Part shown: piece after piece, positions 8,622 through 17,196 of the stretch
Layout of the letters: the number at the start of each line of letters is the position of its first letter
How positions within the stretch are numbered: position 1 is the stretch's first letter
Assembly (NCBI RefSeq): GCF_003312425.1
Contig: NZ_QNUX01000001.1
Location: 372,001-436,000, forward strand
DNA length: 64,000 nucleotides
Source of the DNA: Flavobacterium psychrolimnae
Lineage (GTDB): Bacteria; Bacteroidota; Bacteroidia; Flavobacteriales; Flavobacteriaceae
Reading direction: 5' to 3'
Notes under the pieces: model-generated
The model's input: only the letters and a program-made list of their open reading frames with translations
Database searches by the model: none
Told to the model about the DNA's origin: nothing
Made by a program: the position numbers and the translations under genes

Positions 8622-8945
8622 ATGATAGTTTCCATCACTAAAATCGAGTTAAATTCATACCTAAAACTAATTCCTTTTTTTAAGTTCAATGGGCAAATCA
8701 TAGCAGAGCTGCAACAAGCCAATTGCAAAAAACATAAAGTAGTCGGCAGTTGGAACGGGAAAGTTTGGTACACTATGACGTTATGGGAAAATGAAAATGA
8801 CATTAACGCTTTTTATCGAAATGGAACCCATCTGGCAGCGATGAAACAATCCGCAAAATTCTCCTCCAAAATTGAATCCCGACGCATCCAGAACGAGGAT
8901 TTGATACGTTGGAAAGAAGCAAAGAAATTGTTTGGTAATAATTAA
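8622..8945 (+). CDS. Antibiotic biosynthesis monooxygenase-like (dimeric alpha/beta barrel) protein
   Basis: The product is 107 residues with no signal peptide. The pattern WYTMTLWENENDINAFYRNG followed by THLAAMKQSAKF matches the ferredoxin-like ABM/DUF3291 fold, in which a strand ending in the W-E-x-E turn leads to a helix carrying H-x-A-M. Members are small heme-degrading or quinone-modifying enzymes, or have unknown roles. The catalytic residues are not conserved enough across the family to assign a reaction. It is a single gene in the accessory stretch. Confidence 0.55.
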   Translation: MIVSITKIELNSYLKLIPFFKFNGQIIAELQQANCKKHKVVGSWNGKVWYTMTLWENENDINAFYRNGTHLAAMKQSAKFSSKIESRRIQNEDLIRWKEAKKLFGNN

Positions 8946-9096
8946 TTTCAAACCCGCACTTGCTTCCAATGCGTTTATTTTAATACTTTTATAAAACTAA
9001 AAATCCGATTGCTCTAATATCCCCAATTGTTAGCTCACAGTTTTGCATTCTGTGCCCACAACAAGGAGCAAATAAAATAATAGACAAACTGGATGG

Positions 9097-9120
9097 GATT
9101 GCTTCGTTCCTCGCAATGAC
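9097..9120 (-). repeat. 24-bp dispersed repeat, copy 1
   Basis: These 24 bases are the exact reverse complement of 21671-21694 (core GCGAGGAACGAAGC). Two further related copies occur at 21731-21751 (inverted) and, in short form, at 4531-4540. It sits 69 bp before the next gene. This is a widespread intergenic repeat type; function unknown. Confidence 0.75.
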
Positions 9121-9188
9121 TTAAGCCTATCGCTGACAAATAAACCATAAAACATCAAATAAGTACTAAACCATTAAAAACCAAACCA

Positions 9189-9617
9189 ATGAAATTACTA
9201 CTAACTACATTACTTGTATTGTTCAACCTCACAACATTCGCACAAACCAATGGATTTTCTGGTGATTACAATCGTACACTTAATACGACAGAAAATAACA
9301 TGTTCGACTATAAATTAACCTTAAATCAGGATGGAACATTCTTATTTCATTATTATTCTAAAATTAAAAACGGAATTCCAACTGAAGTAAATAAATACGG
9401 AAAAGGAAAATGGACCGCGAAAGACAATGTGATTAGTTTCTCTTCGAACAAACAAGAAGACTTTGATGAAAAATACACATTGGATTTCAATACATCCAAG
9501 GCGAGATTTGTCACTAAAAATCCCAGAGATAAAAGTGACCGAATCATCAAAACCAAACTTACGTTTGTTGAATCAGAAATTCCCTGGATGCAAAGACTGG
9601 ATGTTTTTAAGATATAA
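9189..9617 (+). CDS. Small exported protein, lipocalin-like
   Basis: This 142-residue protein has a signal peptide (MKLLLTTLLVLFNLTTFAQ). The mature part is beta-rich (DYKLTLNQDGTFLFHYYS, GKGKWTAKDNVISFSS), with the G-x-W plus alternating-strand pattern of small lipocalin-like or copper-resistance-like domains found in Bacteroidota. No active-site residues can be named. It is the last intact gene of the 4.9-9.6 kb accessory stretch. Confidence 0.6.
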   Translation: MKLLLTTLLVLFNLTTFAQTNGFSGDYNRTLNTTENNMFDYKLTLNQDGTFLFHYYSKIKNGIPTEVNKYGKGKWTAKDNVISFSSNKQEDFDEKYTLDFNTSKARFVTKNPRDKSDRIIKTKLTFVESEIPWMQRLDVFKI

Positions 9618-9638
9618 ATCTGCATAATAGCGTACCCA

Positions 9639-9807
9639 GCTGTGCGAAGTGTGAATAAGTCGTAATAGCAGAATATAATCGTGATTGCTCTGCGAAGTTT
9701 ACTGACTTCGTCACTATTCCAATAATCTACAAACACAGAAAAATAAAGGTCGCTAAAATAAGAATTGCATATAGTAATAGGTAAGAAGTCGGGAGACTTC
9801 GCACAGC
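9639..9807. repeat. REP/BIME-like inverted repeats
   Basis: GCTGTGCGAAGT (9639-9650) and ACTTCGCACAGC (9796-9807) are perfect 12-bp inverse copies. Inside, CGAAGT/ACTTCG (9693-9698, 9705-9710) forms a stem with outer GTGA/TCAC pairing. GAAGTC-GGGA-GACTTC (9785-9800) forms a 6-bp stem with a tetraloop. Repeated short stems in opposite orientation resemble paired REP sequences; no RAYT transposase lies in the window. Confidence 0.5.
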
Positions 9808-9863
9808 ACTCAATTAAATATTATGATTACTTAACCAAAAAATCCCAGCACAAACATTCTACA

Positions 9864-10016
9864 CTAATACATAAAACCAAACAACCAAACTGGAATTATA
9901 GTCCCATACCCAATTTCTATCATATCTTTAGCAATGTATGAATCTGGAATATCTATAATTTGTTTTCTGGTTTTGTTTTTGCCTCCTATTTCGAAAGTGT
10001 ACTTTTCATTAAATTG
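9864..10016 (-). pseudogene. C-terminal remnant of a DUF4143-type AAA ATPase
   Basis: A 50-codon minus-strand frame, bounded by stops, contains FNEKYTFEIGGKNKTRKQI and ends IPVWLFGFMY. This is the wording of the C-terminus of the Bacteroidota AAA_14/DUF4143 ATPases (typically ...VGGKNKS...KQI... and IPLWLFGFLY at the very end). There is no start codon and no Walker motif upstream, so only the tail of a gene of roughly 380 residues is left. The frame is undamaged in this part, suggesting a fairly recent deletion. The family call is from memory of the motif. Confidence 0.6.
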
Positions 10017-10043
10017 TTAAATACAAACAACATTTTTAGGTGC

Positions 10044-10103
10044 TTTTTGTTGTTTTTAAACAACAATTTTTTATCTTTTTTGTTGTGTTTAAACCACATT
10101 TTT
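10044..10103. repeat. Two tandem palindromic units, 32-bp period
   Basis: Units 10044-10071 and 10076-10103 align base for base with a few mismatches. Each centres on a palindrome (GTTGTTTTTAAACAAC and GTTGTGTTTAAACCAC). A half unit (AAACAACATTTTT) precedes them at about 10025-10037. They lie 28 bp upstream, in minus-strand sense, of the ATPase remnant. Confidence 0.65.
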
Positions 10104-10195
10104 AAATTACCCTAAAAAATTATTAGTCAATGAGAATACGCGAAATCAGATACGGCATTTTCTCTTTCGTTATTATGAAAAAGAAACGTAATATT

Positions 10196-10289
10196 TAGCC
10201 CTGATGGAAGCGGCATCCCAGGCTTTTTAGCCTGGATACAGCGGACAGCAGGACGGTTCGTGATTGAAAAAACTATTCGTTCTGCTCCT
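10196..10289 (+). repeat. Dispersed hairpin repeat, copy B
   Basis: The start TAGCCCTGATGGAAGCGGCA matches copy A (4568-4668, minus strand) at 17 of 20 bases. After a different 7-bp stem with TTTT loop (10218-10224 with 10229-10235) the second conserved flank GATACAGCGGACAGCAGGA follows, and the end CTGCTCCT matches copy A's AGCTCCT. The flanks are conserved while the hairpin differs, which argues that the flanks are the functional part. Confidence 0.75.
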
Positions 10290-10387
10290 AAAAAACAACG
10301 CAACCTAGCCGTTCATAACTCCTACCGATTTCTTTTTAATACCAATTTCTAAATTCCTAATTTGCGCCCTCAAAATAAGTAGCAAAA

Positions 10388-12679
10388 ATGAAGGTATGTA
10401 TTGCCGAAAAACCAAGTGTAGCGCGCGAAATCGCATCCGTTTTAGGAGCCAATACCAAGCACGACGGGTATTTTGAAGGCAACGGTTATCAGGTAACGTA
10501 CACTTTTGGGCATTTATGTACCTTGAAAGAACCGAACGATTACAAACCGCACTGGAAAAGTTGGGACCTCAACAACTTACCCATGCTTCCCGAGAAATTT
10601 GAAACCAAAGTGGTGGAAAATTCGGGGATCCAAAAGCAATTCAGAATCATAAAAAGTTTGTTCGACAAAGCCGATTTGGTCATCAACTGCGGGGATGCTG
10701 GGCAAGAAGGAGAACTCATTCAGCGCTGGGTCATGAACGAAGCGCAATACAAAGGCGAGGTCAAACGCTTGTGGATTTCTTCCTTAACCACCGAGGCCAT
10801 TAAAGAGGGTTTCCAGAACTTGAAACCATCTGCCAACTACGATAATTTATATTACGCCGGATTTTCCAGAGCCATTGGCGACTGGTTACTCGGTATGAAT
10901 GCCACGCGATTGTACACTGTAAAACACGGCGGTTACAAACAAGTTTTGTCTATTGGAAGGGTGCAAACCCCAACATTGGCAATGGTTGTGGACCGATTCA
11001 AAGAAATCGAGAATTTCAAACCTCAACCGTATTGGGAATTACAAACCTTGTATCGAGAAACACTTTTCAGCTATGAAGAAGGTCGCTTTTTAAAGAAAGA
11101 AGATGGAGAACTTTTGGCCAATAAAGTCAAGGAAAGTGAGTTCGAAATTGTCTCTGTCGAAAAAAAGAACGGCAACGAATTTGCACCAAAACTGTTTGAT
11201 TTAACTGGCCTTCAAGTATATTGTAACACGAAATTTGGCTTTACGGCAGACGAAACGCTTAAAATTGTACAGACTTTGTACGAACAAAAAGTAGTTACGT
11301 ATCCAAGAGTCGACACCACGTTTTTACCCAATGATATTTATCCAAAAGTTCCGGGCATCCTGAAAAACCTGACGAATTATGCTGCGTTGACGCAACCGCT
11401 TTTAGAAAAAAAAATAAAAAAATCACCCAAAGTTTTCAACGATAAAAAAGTAACGGATCACCACGCCATTATTCCAACGGGGATTCAAAGCAATTTGCAA
11501 TACAATCAGCTGCAAGTGTATGATATTATTACAAAGCGATTTATTGCCGTGTTTTATGACGATTGTTTGGTCGCTAATACTACTGTAGTTGGGAAAGCAG
11601 CCGATGTTTTATTTAAAACCACCGGTAAAGAAATCTTAAAAAAAGGATTTCGCATAGTCTTTGAAGACCCAAATACCAAAGAAAAAGAAGCCGATATCTT
11701 GCCGAGTTTTGTTGTAGGCGAAAAAGGGCCGCACCAACCTTCGTTTTTAGAAAAGGAAACCAAACCACCGAATCAGTTTACCGAAGCGACTTTATTGCGC
11801 GCCATGGAAACCGCTGGCAAGCAAGTCGATGATGAAGATTTACGTGAATTGATGAAAGAAAACGGTATTGGTCGTCCGTCCACGCGAGCCAATATTATTG
11901 AAACACTTTTTAGACGCCAATACATTGTAAGAAACAAAAAACAGGTTTTGCCAACGCCAACGGGAATTCAACTGATTGATACGATTCAAAATGATTTGGT
12001 GAAGTCGGCAGAATTGACGGGTTCTTGGGAAAAGCAATTGAAAGATATCGAAAAAGGAACGTTTACCGCGGGTTCATTTATTAAGAACATGAAACACATG
12101 GTTGAAACTTTGGTATACGAAGTCCGCAGTGAAACCAGACGCGCCAATATCTCGCATGAGGGAAGTGTTCAGAAAGAAGTGGCAAAAGTCGAGAAAAAGA
12201 AAGCAGCCGGAATTTTGGCGGAAGCCTGTCCGAAATGTAAAAAAGGAACACTTATCAAAGGGAAATCTTCTTTTGGCTGTTCTAATTATAAAGCGGGCTG
12301 CGCATTTTTATTGCCTTACACTTTTGCAGAAAAAAAAATATCCGAGAATCAATACTTGCGATTGCTTCAAAAAGGTTCTACCGTAAACTTGAAAGATTTC
12401 AAAACCAATGCCGGCACTGTGGAAGGTTTACTTCGCTTTGACGAAAATTTCCAACTCAAATTAGAACCCAAGAAAACTTTGGCGAAAGCCATACCAGATG
12501 AATTAACCTGTCCGAAATGCCAGAAAGGAACGGTGCTAAAAGGAAAAACGGCTTATGGTTGCAGTCAGTATAAATCAGGCTGTGATTTTAAAGTGACTTT
12601 TGATACGGTCAGAACTAAACTAAAAGATCAAAAGCCTACGAAGGAATTGGTTTATGCTATTTTGAAAGCCAGTGTTTAA
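10388..12679 (+). CDS. topB: DNA topoisomerase III
   Basis: A type IA topoisomerase that cuts one strand through a 5'-phosphotyrosine and resolves replication and recombination intermediates. It has 763 residues. The N-terminal Toprim domain carries AEKPSVAREIA (Glu 7) and the acidic motif GDAGQEGELI. The catalytic Tyr is residue 305 in VVTYPRVDT, and SIGRVQTPT lies before it. Two C-terminal zinc-ribbon-like repeats, CPKCKKGTLIKGKSSFGC and CPKCQKGTVLKGKTAYGC, each followed by a further C, give four-Cys clusters for DNA binding. This two-ribbon form is common in Bacteroidota. It is monocistronic. Confidence 0.95.
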   Translation: MKVCIAEKPSVAREIASVLGANTKHDGYFEGNGYQVTYTFGHLCTLKEPNDYKPHWKSWDLNNLPMLPEKFETKVVENSGIQKQFRIIKSLFDKADLVINCGDAGQEGELIQRWVMNEAQYKGEVKRLWISSLTTEAIKEGFQNLKPSANYDNLYYAGFSRAIGDWLLGMNATRLYTVKHGGYKQVLSIGRVQTPTLAMVVDRFKEIENFKPQPYWELQTLYRETLFSYEEGRFLKKEDGELLANKVKESEFEIVSVEKKNGNEFAPKLFDLTGLQVYCNTKFGFTADETLKIVQTLYEQKVVTYPRVDTTFLPNDIYPKVPGILKNLTNYAALTQPLLEKKIKKSPKVFNDKKVTDHHAIIPTGIQSNLQYNQLQVYDIITKRFIAVFYDDCLVANTTVVGKAADVLFKTTGKEILKKGFRIVFEDPNTKEKEADILPSFVVGEKGPHQPSFLEKETKPPNQFTEATLLRAMETAGKQVDDEDLRELMKENGIGRPSTRANIIETLFRRQYIVRNKKQVLPTPTGIQLIDTIQNDLVKSAELTGSWEKQLKDIEKGTFTAGSFIKNMKHMVETLVYEVRSETRRANISHEGSVQKEVAKVEKKKAAGILAEACPKCKKGTLIKGKSSFGCSNYKAGCAFLLPYTFAEKKISENQYLRLLQKGSTVNLKDFKTNAGTVEGLLRFDENFQLKLEPKKTLAKAIPDELTCPKCQKGTVLKGKTAYGCSQYKSGCDFKVTFDTVRTKLKDQKPTKELVYAILKASV

Positions 12680-13008
12680 TTTTTTTACCATATAAGTCAT
12701 TTAAGAACATTTAACTTTGGTTTTAAAAGAAAAATTAATACCCCTTTCTTAAATGAAATAACTAATATTTTTTTGATATTTAAAACATATAAGTCATACA
12801 AGATTATTGAGGCTAGCTGCAAAACAATTGCTTATATGTCCTTATATGACTTATATGGTTAAGTTTTTTATAACGGTTGCATTTTAATTATTTGTTTGAA
12901 AAGTATTCAAAACTCTAGTCTTTTTTGAAAATTTAAAAACTAAAAAAAGAACACTATTCTATTTTTTCATAATTTAGCTCCATATAAATAACCCATAAAT
13001 CTAAGCTT
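12680..13008. other. AT-rich intergenic region with ATAAGTCAT repeats
   Basis: No gene was seen. Three copies of a short repeat occur: 12687-12705 and 12785-12802 in one orientation and 12841-12859 inverted (18 of 19 bases match the first copy). The outer pair could form a long stem between topB and the lipoprotein gene. The same motif recurs at 19390-19435. Confidence 0.6.
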
Positions 13009-13488
13009 ATGTTTCAAAAAACGACCTTTATATTGCTTTTGCTTGTTTTAGTTTCTTGTAAAGATTCTGATGCTAATGAAAAAGAAAAAATTAAGGCTGC
13101 CAATTGGCTTTTGGGAAATTGGGAAAACAAAGCCGTTGATGGTACTCTGACCGAATATTGGAAAAAAGTAAACGACAGCACCTTTCAAGCGCAATCTTAT
13201 TTCGTTAAGGAAAAAGACACATTGCATTTTGAATCCATCACTTTGCAACAAAAAGGTGAAGTGTTAACCTATACTGCAACTGTAGAAGGACAGAATGGTG
13301 ACAAACCCGTTGCTTTCAAGTTAACAACTGCAACAGAAAAGCAAATGGTTTTTGAGAATACAAAACACGATTACCCTCAAAAAATAAGTTATACTCAAAT
13401 AACTCCTGACAGTTTAGTGGCTAAAATTTCAGGAATCCAACAAGGAAAACCAAGTTCCGAACAGTTTTCGATGAAAAAAATCAAATAA
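13009..13488 (+). CDS. DUF6265-type lipoprotein
   Basis: The product is 159 residues with lipobox LVSC (Cys 17), so it is lipid-anchored. The mature part has the DUF6265 pattern: WLLGNWENKAVDGTLTEYW at the start, FESITLQQKGEVLTYTATV in the middle and VFENTKHDYPQKISY near the end (family: F-E-N-x-x-H-D-F/Y-P). The fold is expected to be a beta-barrel like lipocalins. Its function is unknown. It is a single gene with its own terminator. Confidence 0.8.
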   Translation: MFQKTTFILLLLVLVSCKDSDANEKEKIKAANWLLGNWENKAVDGTLTEYWKKVNDSTFQAQSYFVKEKDTLHFESITLQQKGEVLTYTATVEGQNGDKPVAFKLTTATEKQMVFENTKHDYPQKISYTQITPDSLVAKISGIQQGKPSSEQFSMKKIK

Positions 13489-13515
13489 AAACTTAACATT
13501 TTATACTCCAATCAC

Positions 13516-13545
13516 AACCTTGCTCGAAAAAGCAAGGTTTTTTTT
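13516..13545 (+). terminator. Intrinsic terminator after the DUF6265 gene
   Basis: Arms AACCTTGCT (13516-13524) and AGCAAGGTT (13531-13539), 6-nt loop, followed by a run of T to 13545. Confidence 0.9.
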
Positions 13546-13605
13546 ATGCTTCTAAAAAACTGATTTACAAGTTCATAAAAAATATTTTATTTTGTTATCT
13601 ATATT

Positions 13606-13678
13606 AAGTCTAAATAAGTTTTGTTAAAACAAAATGCCCTTCTATATTTGCATTATTATTTTTACTTAATCTAAATAA
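13606..13678 (+). promoter_or_regulatory. Iron-type promoter with two palindromic boxes (receptor 1)
   Basis: Box 1 TAAGTCTAAATAAG (13605-13618) touches the -33 TTG (13621-13623). The -7 element TATATTTG (13643-13650) follows after 19 bp. Box 2 TTAATCTAAATAA (13666-13678) directly abuts the ATG at 13679. The same box-promoter-box order is found at 23144-23218, and one box at 17239-17252, all before iron-type genes. I infer a Fur- or DtxR-like repressor site. Confidence 0.7.
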
Positions 13679-15826
13679 ATGAAAAAGACACATACTATTT
13701 ACCTGTCCGTTTTACTTTTTGGCGTAACTGTTAGCGCCCAAGAAAAAAAAGAGCAAGAAAAAGATTCTTTGAAAACGTTGAAAGAAGTTATTGTAAACTC
13801 CAACAAATACAAGTACAAAAGAGAAAAAAGTACTACCGTTTCCAGAATGCCATTAAACAATATTGAAAACCCACAAGTTTACAATACTGTAACCGCTGAG
13901 TTAATGAAAGAGCAATTAGTTACAAATTTTAATGATGCGTTAAAAAATGCTACTGGAATAACGCGTCTTTGGGAATCAACCGGACGTGGTGGCGATGGTG
14001 CTGAGTATTTTACAATGAGAGGTTTTTCGGTTCAGCCGACTATGATTAATGGTTTACCTGGAATTAATAATGGAAGTATTGATCCTGCAAACGTGGATAA
14101 TATAGAAGTAATTAAAGGACCTTCAGGAACTTTATTTGGAAGTAGTTTGATTTCTTACGGAGGCTTGATAAACATTGTAACTAAAAAACCTTATTCCAGA
14201 TTTGGCGGAGAAATCAGCTATAATTCCGGAACATATGGAATGGACCGACTTACAGCTGATGTAAATATTCCCTTGAATTCAGATGTTGCAATACGAATCA
14301 ATACAGCCTACCAAAAAGAAAATTCGTTTCAAGATGCCGGTTTTGGAAAATCGTTTTTCTTTGCACCTTCCTTGAGTTACAAAGTAAATGATAAACTTTC
14401 GTTCTTGATAAACACCGAATTCACTAACAGAAATTCGGCAAATGCACCGATGCTTTTCTTGAACAGAAATTCGGCTCTATCTTTTGATTCGATGGAATTA
14501 TTCGAAAGAAATTATAAAAAATCCTTTACTTCAAACGAATTGTCCATCAGTAATCCAACATTTAGTTTACAAGCTCAAATGCTTTTCAAACTGTCTGATC
14601 AATGGACTTCGCAAACGGTATTATCCAGAAGTAACAGCAAAACCAACGGCTACTATTCGTATTTATTCGACGCTTCAAACGGAAACGATTTTACACGATA
14701 CATTTCGAAAAGAAATGGCGAAACTTTGGCAACTGATATTCAGCAGAATTTCATTGGAGACTTTAAAATTGGAAATTTAAGAAACCGATTAGTCGCAGGT
14801 GTTGATTATTACCAATCGAATATTATGAATGGAAGCAGCGGTTGGGTTGGAAACGGAATTGTTTCTTTAATCGATGGTGGAGATACTGGAGATTTAACCC
14901 AAGCGGGAGTTGATAATTTATTAGTCGGTTCATTTGAAGGAAACTCAACTGCCGAAGTGGAAGTTATCAGTGCATACGCTTCGGATGTGTTGAATATTAC
15001 CGATAAATTATCTGCGATGGCGAGTTTGAGAATTGACCATTTCAAATCGACAACCGCAACCGAAGAAAGAAGCCAATCAGCCGTTTCACCAAAATTCGGT
15101 CTAGTTTATATGTTGATTAAAGATAAAGTTTCTGTTTTTTCCAATTACATGAATGGGTTTGTGAATGTCACGCCAAGAGAAGTTTCAGAAGTGGATGGAT
15201 CAAATCCGAGAATAAAATCTTTTGACCCGGAACAAGCCAATCAGTATGAATTTGGATTAAAAACAAACTTATACAAAGACATCATTTCGGCATCCATCAG
15301 CTACTATAATATTGATGTTAAAAACAGATTGATGACTGATCCAAACAATATCAACAACGCTATACAAGGCGGTGAAGTAAATAGTAAAGGAGTCGAAGTG
15401 AGTTTTACGGCAAATCCAGTAAAAGGATTTAACATCATTGCCGGATTTAGCAACAACAAAAGTGAAGTTACCAAAGACAATCCAGGAGATGGTTATTTAG
15501 GACTAAGACCTGAAGAAGCCGGTCCGGAAACGCTTGTAAATTTATGGGCAAATTATACGTTGACTTCAGGAAAATTAAAAGGTTTCGGAATAGGTTTTGG
15601 TGGAAATTATGCCAGCGAATACAAAACATTAAACAGAGCCAATATTGGAACCTTTGAATTGCCAAGTTATACCATAGTAAATTCGGCTTTATCGTATTCA
15701 AATGACAAATTCAATCTTGCTTTGAAATTGAATAATGTATTCAACGAAAAATATTATTCAGGATGGTCGACAGTAGCTCCGCAGCGTTTGAGAAGTATCA
15801 CCGCCGGTTTAACCTATAAATTTTAA
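13679..15826 (+). CDS. TonB-dependent siderophore receptor
   Basis: Outer-membrane receptor that takes up ferric siderophores using TonB energy. It has 715 residues. Signal peptide 1-20 (ending VSAQ) is followed by a short linker and TonB-box-like LKEVIV. The plug domain (about 55-175) contains NDALKNATGITR, YFTMRGF, ING-x-PG, NVDNIEVIKGPSGTLFGSS and GGLINIVTKKP. A beta-barrel follows and ends in the terminal strand ITAGLTYKF. It lacks the CarboxypepD-like N-terminal domain of SusC-type receptors. It is preceded by the inferred iron box and followed after 66 bp by a PepSY gene, a common pair in iron uptake. Confidence 0.93.
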   Translation: MKKTHTIYLSVLLFGVTVSAQEKKEQEKDSLKTLKEVIVNSNKYKYKREKSTTVSRMPLNNIENPQVYNTVTAELMKEQLVTNFNDALKNATGITRLWESTGRGGDGAEYFTMRGFSVQPTMINGLPGINNGSIDPANVDNIEVIKGPSGTLFGSSLISYGGLINIVTKKPYSRFGGEISYNSGTYGMDRLTADVNIPLNSDVAIRINTAYQKENSFQDAGFGKSFFFAPSLSYKVNDKLSFLINTEFTNRNSANAPMLFLNRNSALSFDSMELFERNYKKSFTSNELSISNPTFSLQAQMLFKLSDQWTSQTVLSRSNSKTNGYYSYLFDASNGNDFTRYISKRNGETLATDIQQNFIGDFKIGNLRNRLVAGVDYYQSNIMNGSSGWVGNGIVSLIDGGDTGDLTQAGVDNLLVGSFEGNSTAEVEVISAYASDVLNITDKLSAMASLRIDHFKSTTATEERSQSAVSPKFGLVYMLIKDKVSVFSNYMNGFVNVTPREVSEVDGSNPRIKSFDPEQANQYEFGLKTNLYKDIISASISYYNIDVKNRLMTDPNNINNAIQGGEVNSKGVEVSFTANPVKGFNIIAGFSNNKSEVTKDNPGDGYLGLRPEEAGPETLVNLWANYTLTSGKLKGFGIGFGGNYASEYKTLNRANIGTFELPSYTIVNSALSYSNDKFNLALKLNNVFNEKYYSGWSTVAPQRLRSITAGLTYKF

Positions 15827-15852
15827 GTTTCATAATTGGTTTTTGTTTCACT

Positions 15853-15888
15853 AAACTCCTCATTTCGGTGGGGAGTTTTATTCTTTTT
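15853..15888 (+). terminator. Attenuator-like hairpin between receptor and PepSY gene
   Basis: AAACTCC (15853-15859) pairs with GGAGTTT (15872-15878), then a T-rich tail to 15889, only 4 bp before the PepSY start. It could end most transcripts after the receptor and let some continue. Confidence 0.6.
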
Positions 15889-15892
15889 TTAA

Positions 15893-17035
15893 ATGAAAAA
15901 TAATACTCTCAAAAAAGCAATCCGAAAAATCCATCTTTGGCTAGGTTTGTCGTCTGGATTACTCGTTTTTATAATCGCCATAACAGGATGTTTGTATGCC
16001 TTTCAGGAGGAAATACAAAACATCACAGAAGAATATCGTTTTGTGGAACCTCAAAATGAATCTTTTCTGCCTCCATCTCAGTTGGAAACCATTGCCAGAA
16101 AAGAAGTTCCGAATAAAGTGCTTCACGCCATCAAATACAATGAAAAAAATAATTCTGTTGAGGCGATATTTTTTCATTACGAACCCAGTTATCATTATAC
16201 GACTTACCTAAATCCTTACACTGGAAAAGTCCTAAAAACAATCAATAATGAGGAAGGTTTCTTTCCATTTATTCTCGATGGGCATTTTTATCTTTGGCTG
16301 CCACATGAAATTGGACAAACTGTTGTGGCATCAGCAACATTAATATTTCTAATCATGTTGATTTCAGGTTTTATTCTTTGGTATCCCAAAAATAAAAGTG
16401 CGGCCAAACAACGATTTTGGTTCAAATGGAAAAAAGGAACGAAGTGGAAACGAAAAAATTACGACTTACATAATGTAACCGGTTTTTATGTACTCATCAT
16501 CGGAATTATTTTTGCCATAACGGGATTAGTTTGGGGATTTCAATGGTTTGCATATTCTTATTATACCATGTCCGGTGGCGAAAAATCATTATTATATGAA
16601 GAACCACTTTCGAAAAAAAACCAGAAAAATACAACTGCAATTGTAAAGCCTTTAGATGCGGTTTGGCTCCAAATGCAAAAAGAATATCCTTTGGCCAAAT
16701 CCATTGAAATTCATCCGCCGGAAACTAATATGTCCCCAATAGCCGCAAATGCAAATAGCGATAAAGGAACGTATTGGAAAATTGACTATCGGTATTTTGA
16801 TCAATCCAGCTTGAAAGAGATGTCTGTTTCCCATATTTGGGGCAGAAAAACAGCCGATAAAATTGCTGATAATCTGATGAAAATGAATTATGATATTCAT
16901 ACCGGAGCGATATTGGGATTACCCGGAAAAATATTCGCCTTTCTGTGTAGTTTACTCATTGCAAGTCTGCCAATATCCGGATGCTACATTTGGTGGGGCC
17001 GAAACAGAAAAAATAAAACAGGGGTTTTGAATTAA
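15893..17035 (+). CDS. PepSY-associated transmembrane protein (iron-uptake reductase type)
   Basis: The product is 380 residues with four membrane segments (about 18-38, 142-165, 195-218 and 345-368) and two extracytoplasmic PepSY-like parts. Each membrane segment is next to a His (IHLWLGL, LPHEIGQ, YDLHNVTGF, YDIHTGAILG). This is the pattern of the PepSY_TM family (PiuB type), where the histidines are thought to bind heme and move electrons across the inner membrane to ferric siderophores. It follows a siderophore receptor, which supports the iron role. Substrate and heme content are inference. Confidence 0.8.
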   Translation: MKNNTLKKAIRKIHLWLGLSSGLLVFIIAITGCLYAFQEEIQNITEEYRFVEPQNESFLPPSQLETIARKEVPNKVLHAIKYNEKNNSVEAIFFHYEPSYHYTTYLNPYTGKVLKTINNEEGFFPFILDGHFYLWLPHEIGQTVVASATLIFLIMLISGFILWYPKNKSAAKQRFWFKWKKGTKWKRKNYDLHNVTGFYVLIIGIIFAITGLVWGFQWFAYSYYTMSGGEKSLLYEEPLSKKNQKNTTAIVKPLDAVWLQMQKEYPLAKSIEIHPPETNMSPIAANANSDKGTYWKIDYRYFDQSSLKEMSVSHIWGRKTADKIADNLMKMNYDIHTGAILGLPGKIFAFLCSLLIASLPISGCYIWWGRNRKNKTGVLN

Positions 17036-17196
17036 GTCCAATTCTATAATTTCAAGTTCCTGCGTTAAACCTTTCCATCAGTTTGACATCTAAAGTAGTG
17101 GGAATTAAAATATACCTTTTCAAATCATCGAGAGAAAGATCAAAATACAAACATTATAATTCATTAAATATTTCCAGATAATTGAGCCCATAATAA

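Larger units (their letters stand above)
9618..10387. other. 770-bp gene-free region: REP-like stem-loops, ATPase remnant, palindromic tandem repeat, hairpin repeat
   Basis: No intact gene is present. From left to right it holds inverted CGAAGT/ACTTCG repeats (9639-9807), a minus-strand ATPase remnant (9864-10016), two tandem palindromic units (10044-10103) and copy B of the dispersed hairpin repeat (10196-10289). The rest, just before topB, should hold the topB promoter. The region looks like a graveyard of past insertions. Confidence 0.7.

Noticed and set aside
10044..10103. Possible CRISPR repeats (two near-identical 28-bp units).
   Set aside because: Only two units with a 4-bp spacer are present, with no cas genes; units are simple palindromes, not repeat-spacer pattern.
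13679..15826. SusC-type (glycan) receptor.
   Set aside because: It lacks the CarboxypepD-like N-terminal domain and no SusD gene follows; the PepSY gene next to it and plug motifs fit siderophore uptake.
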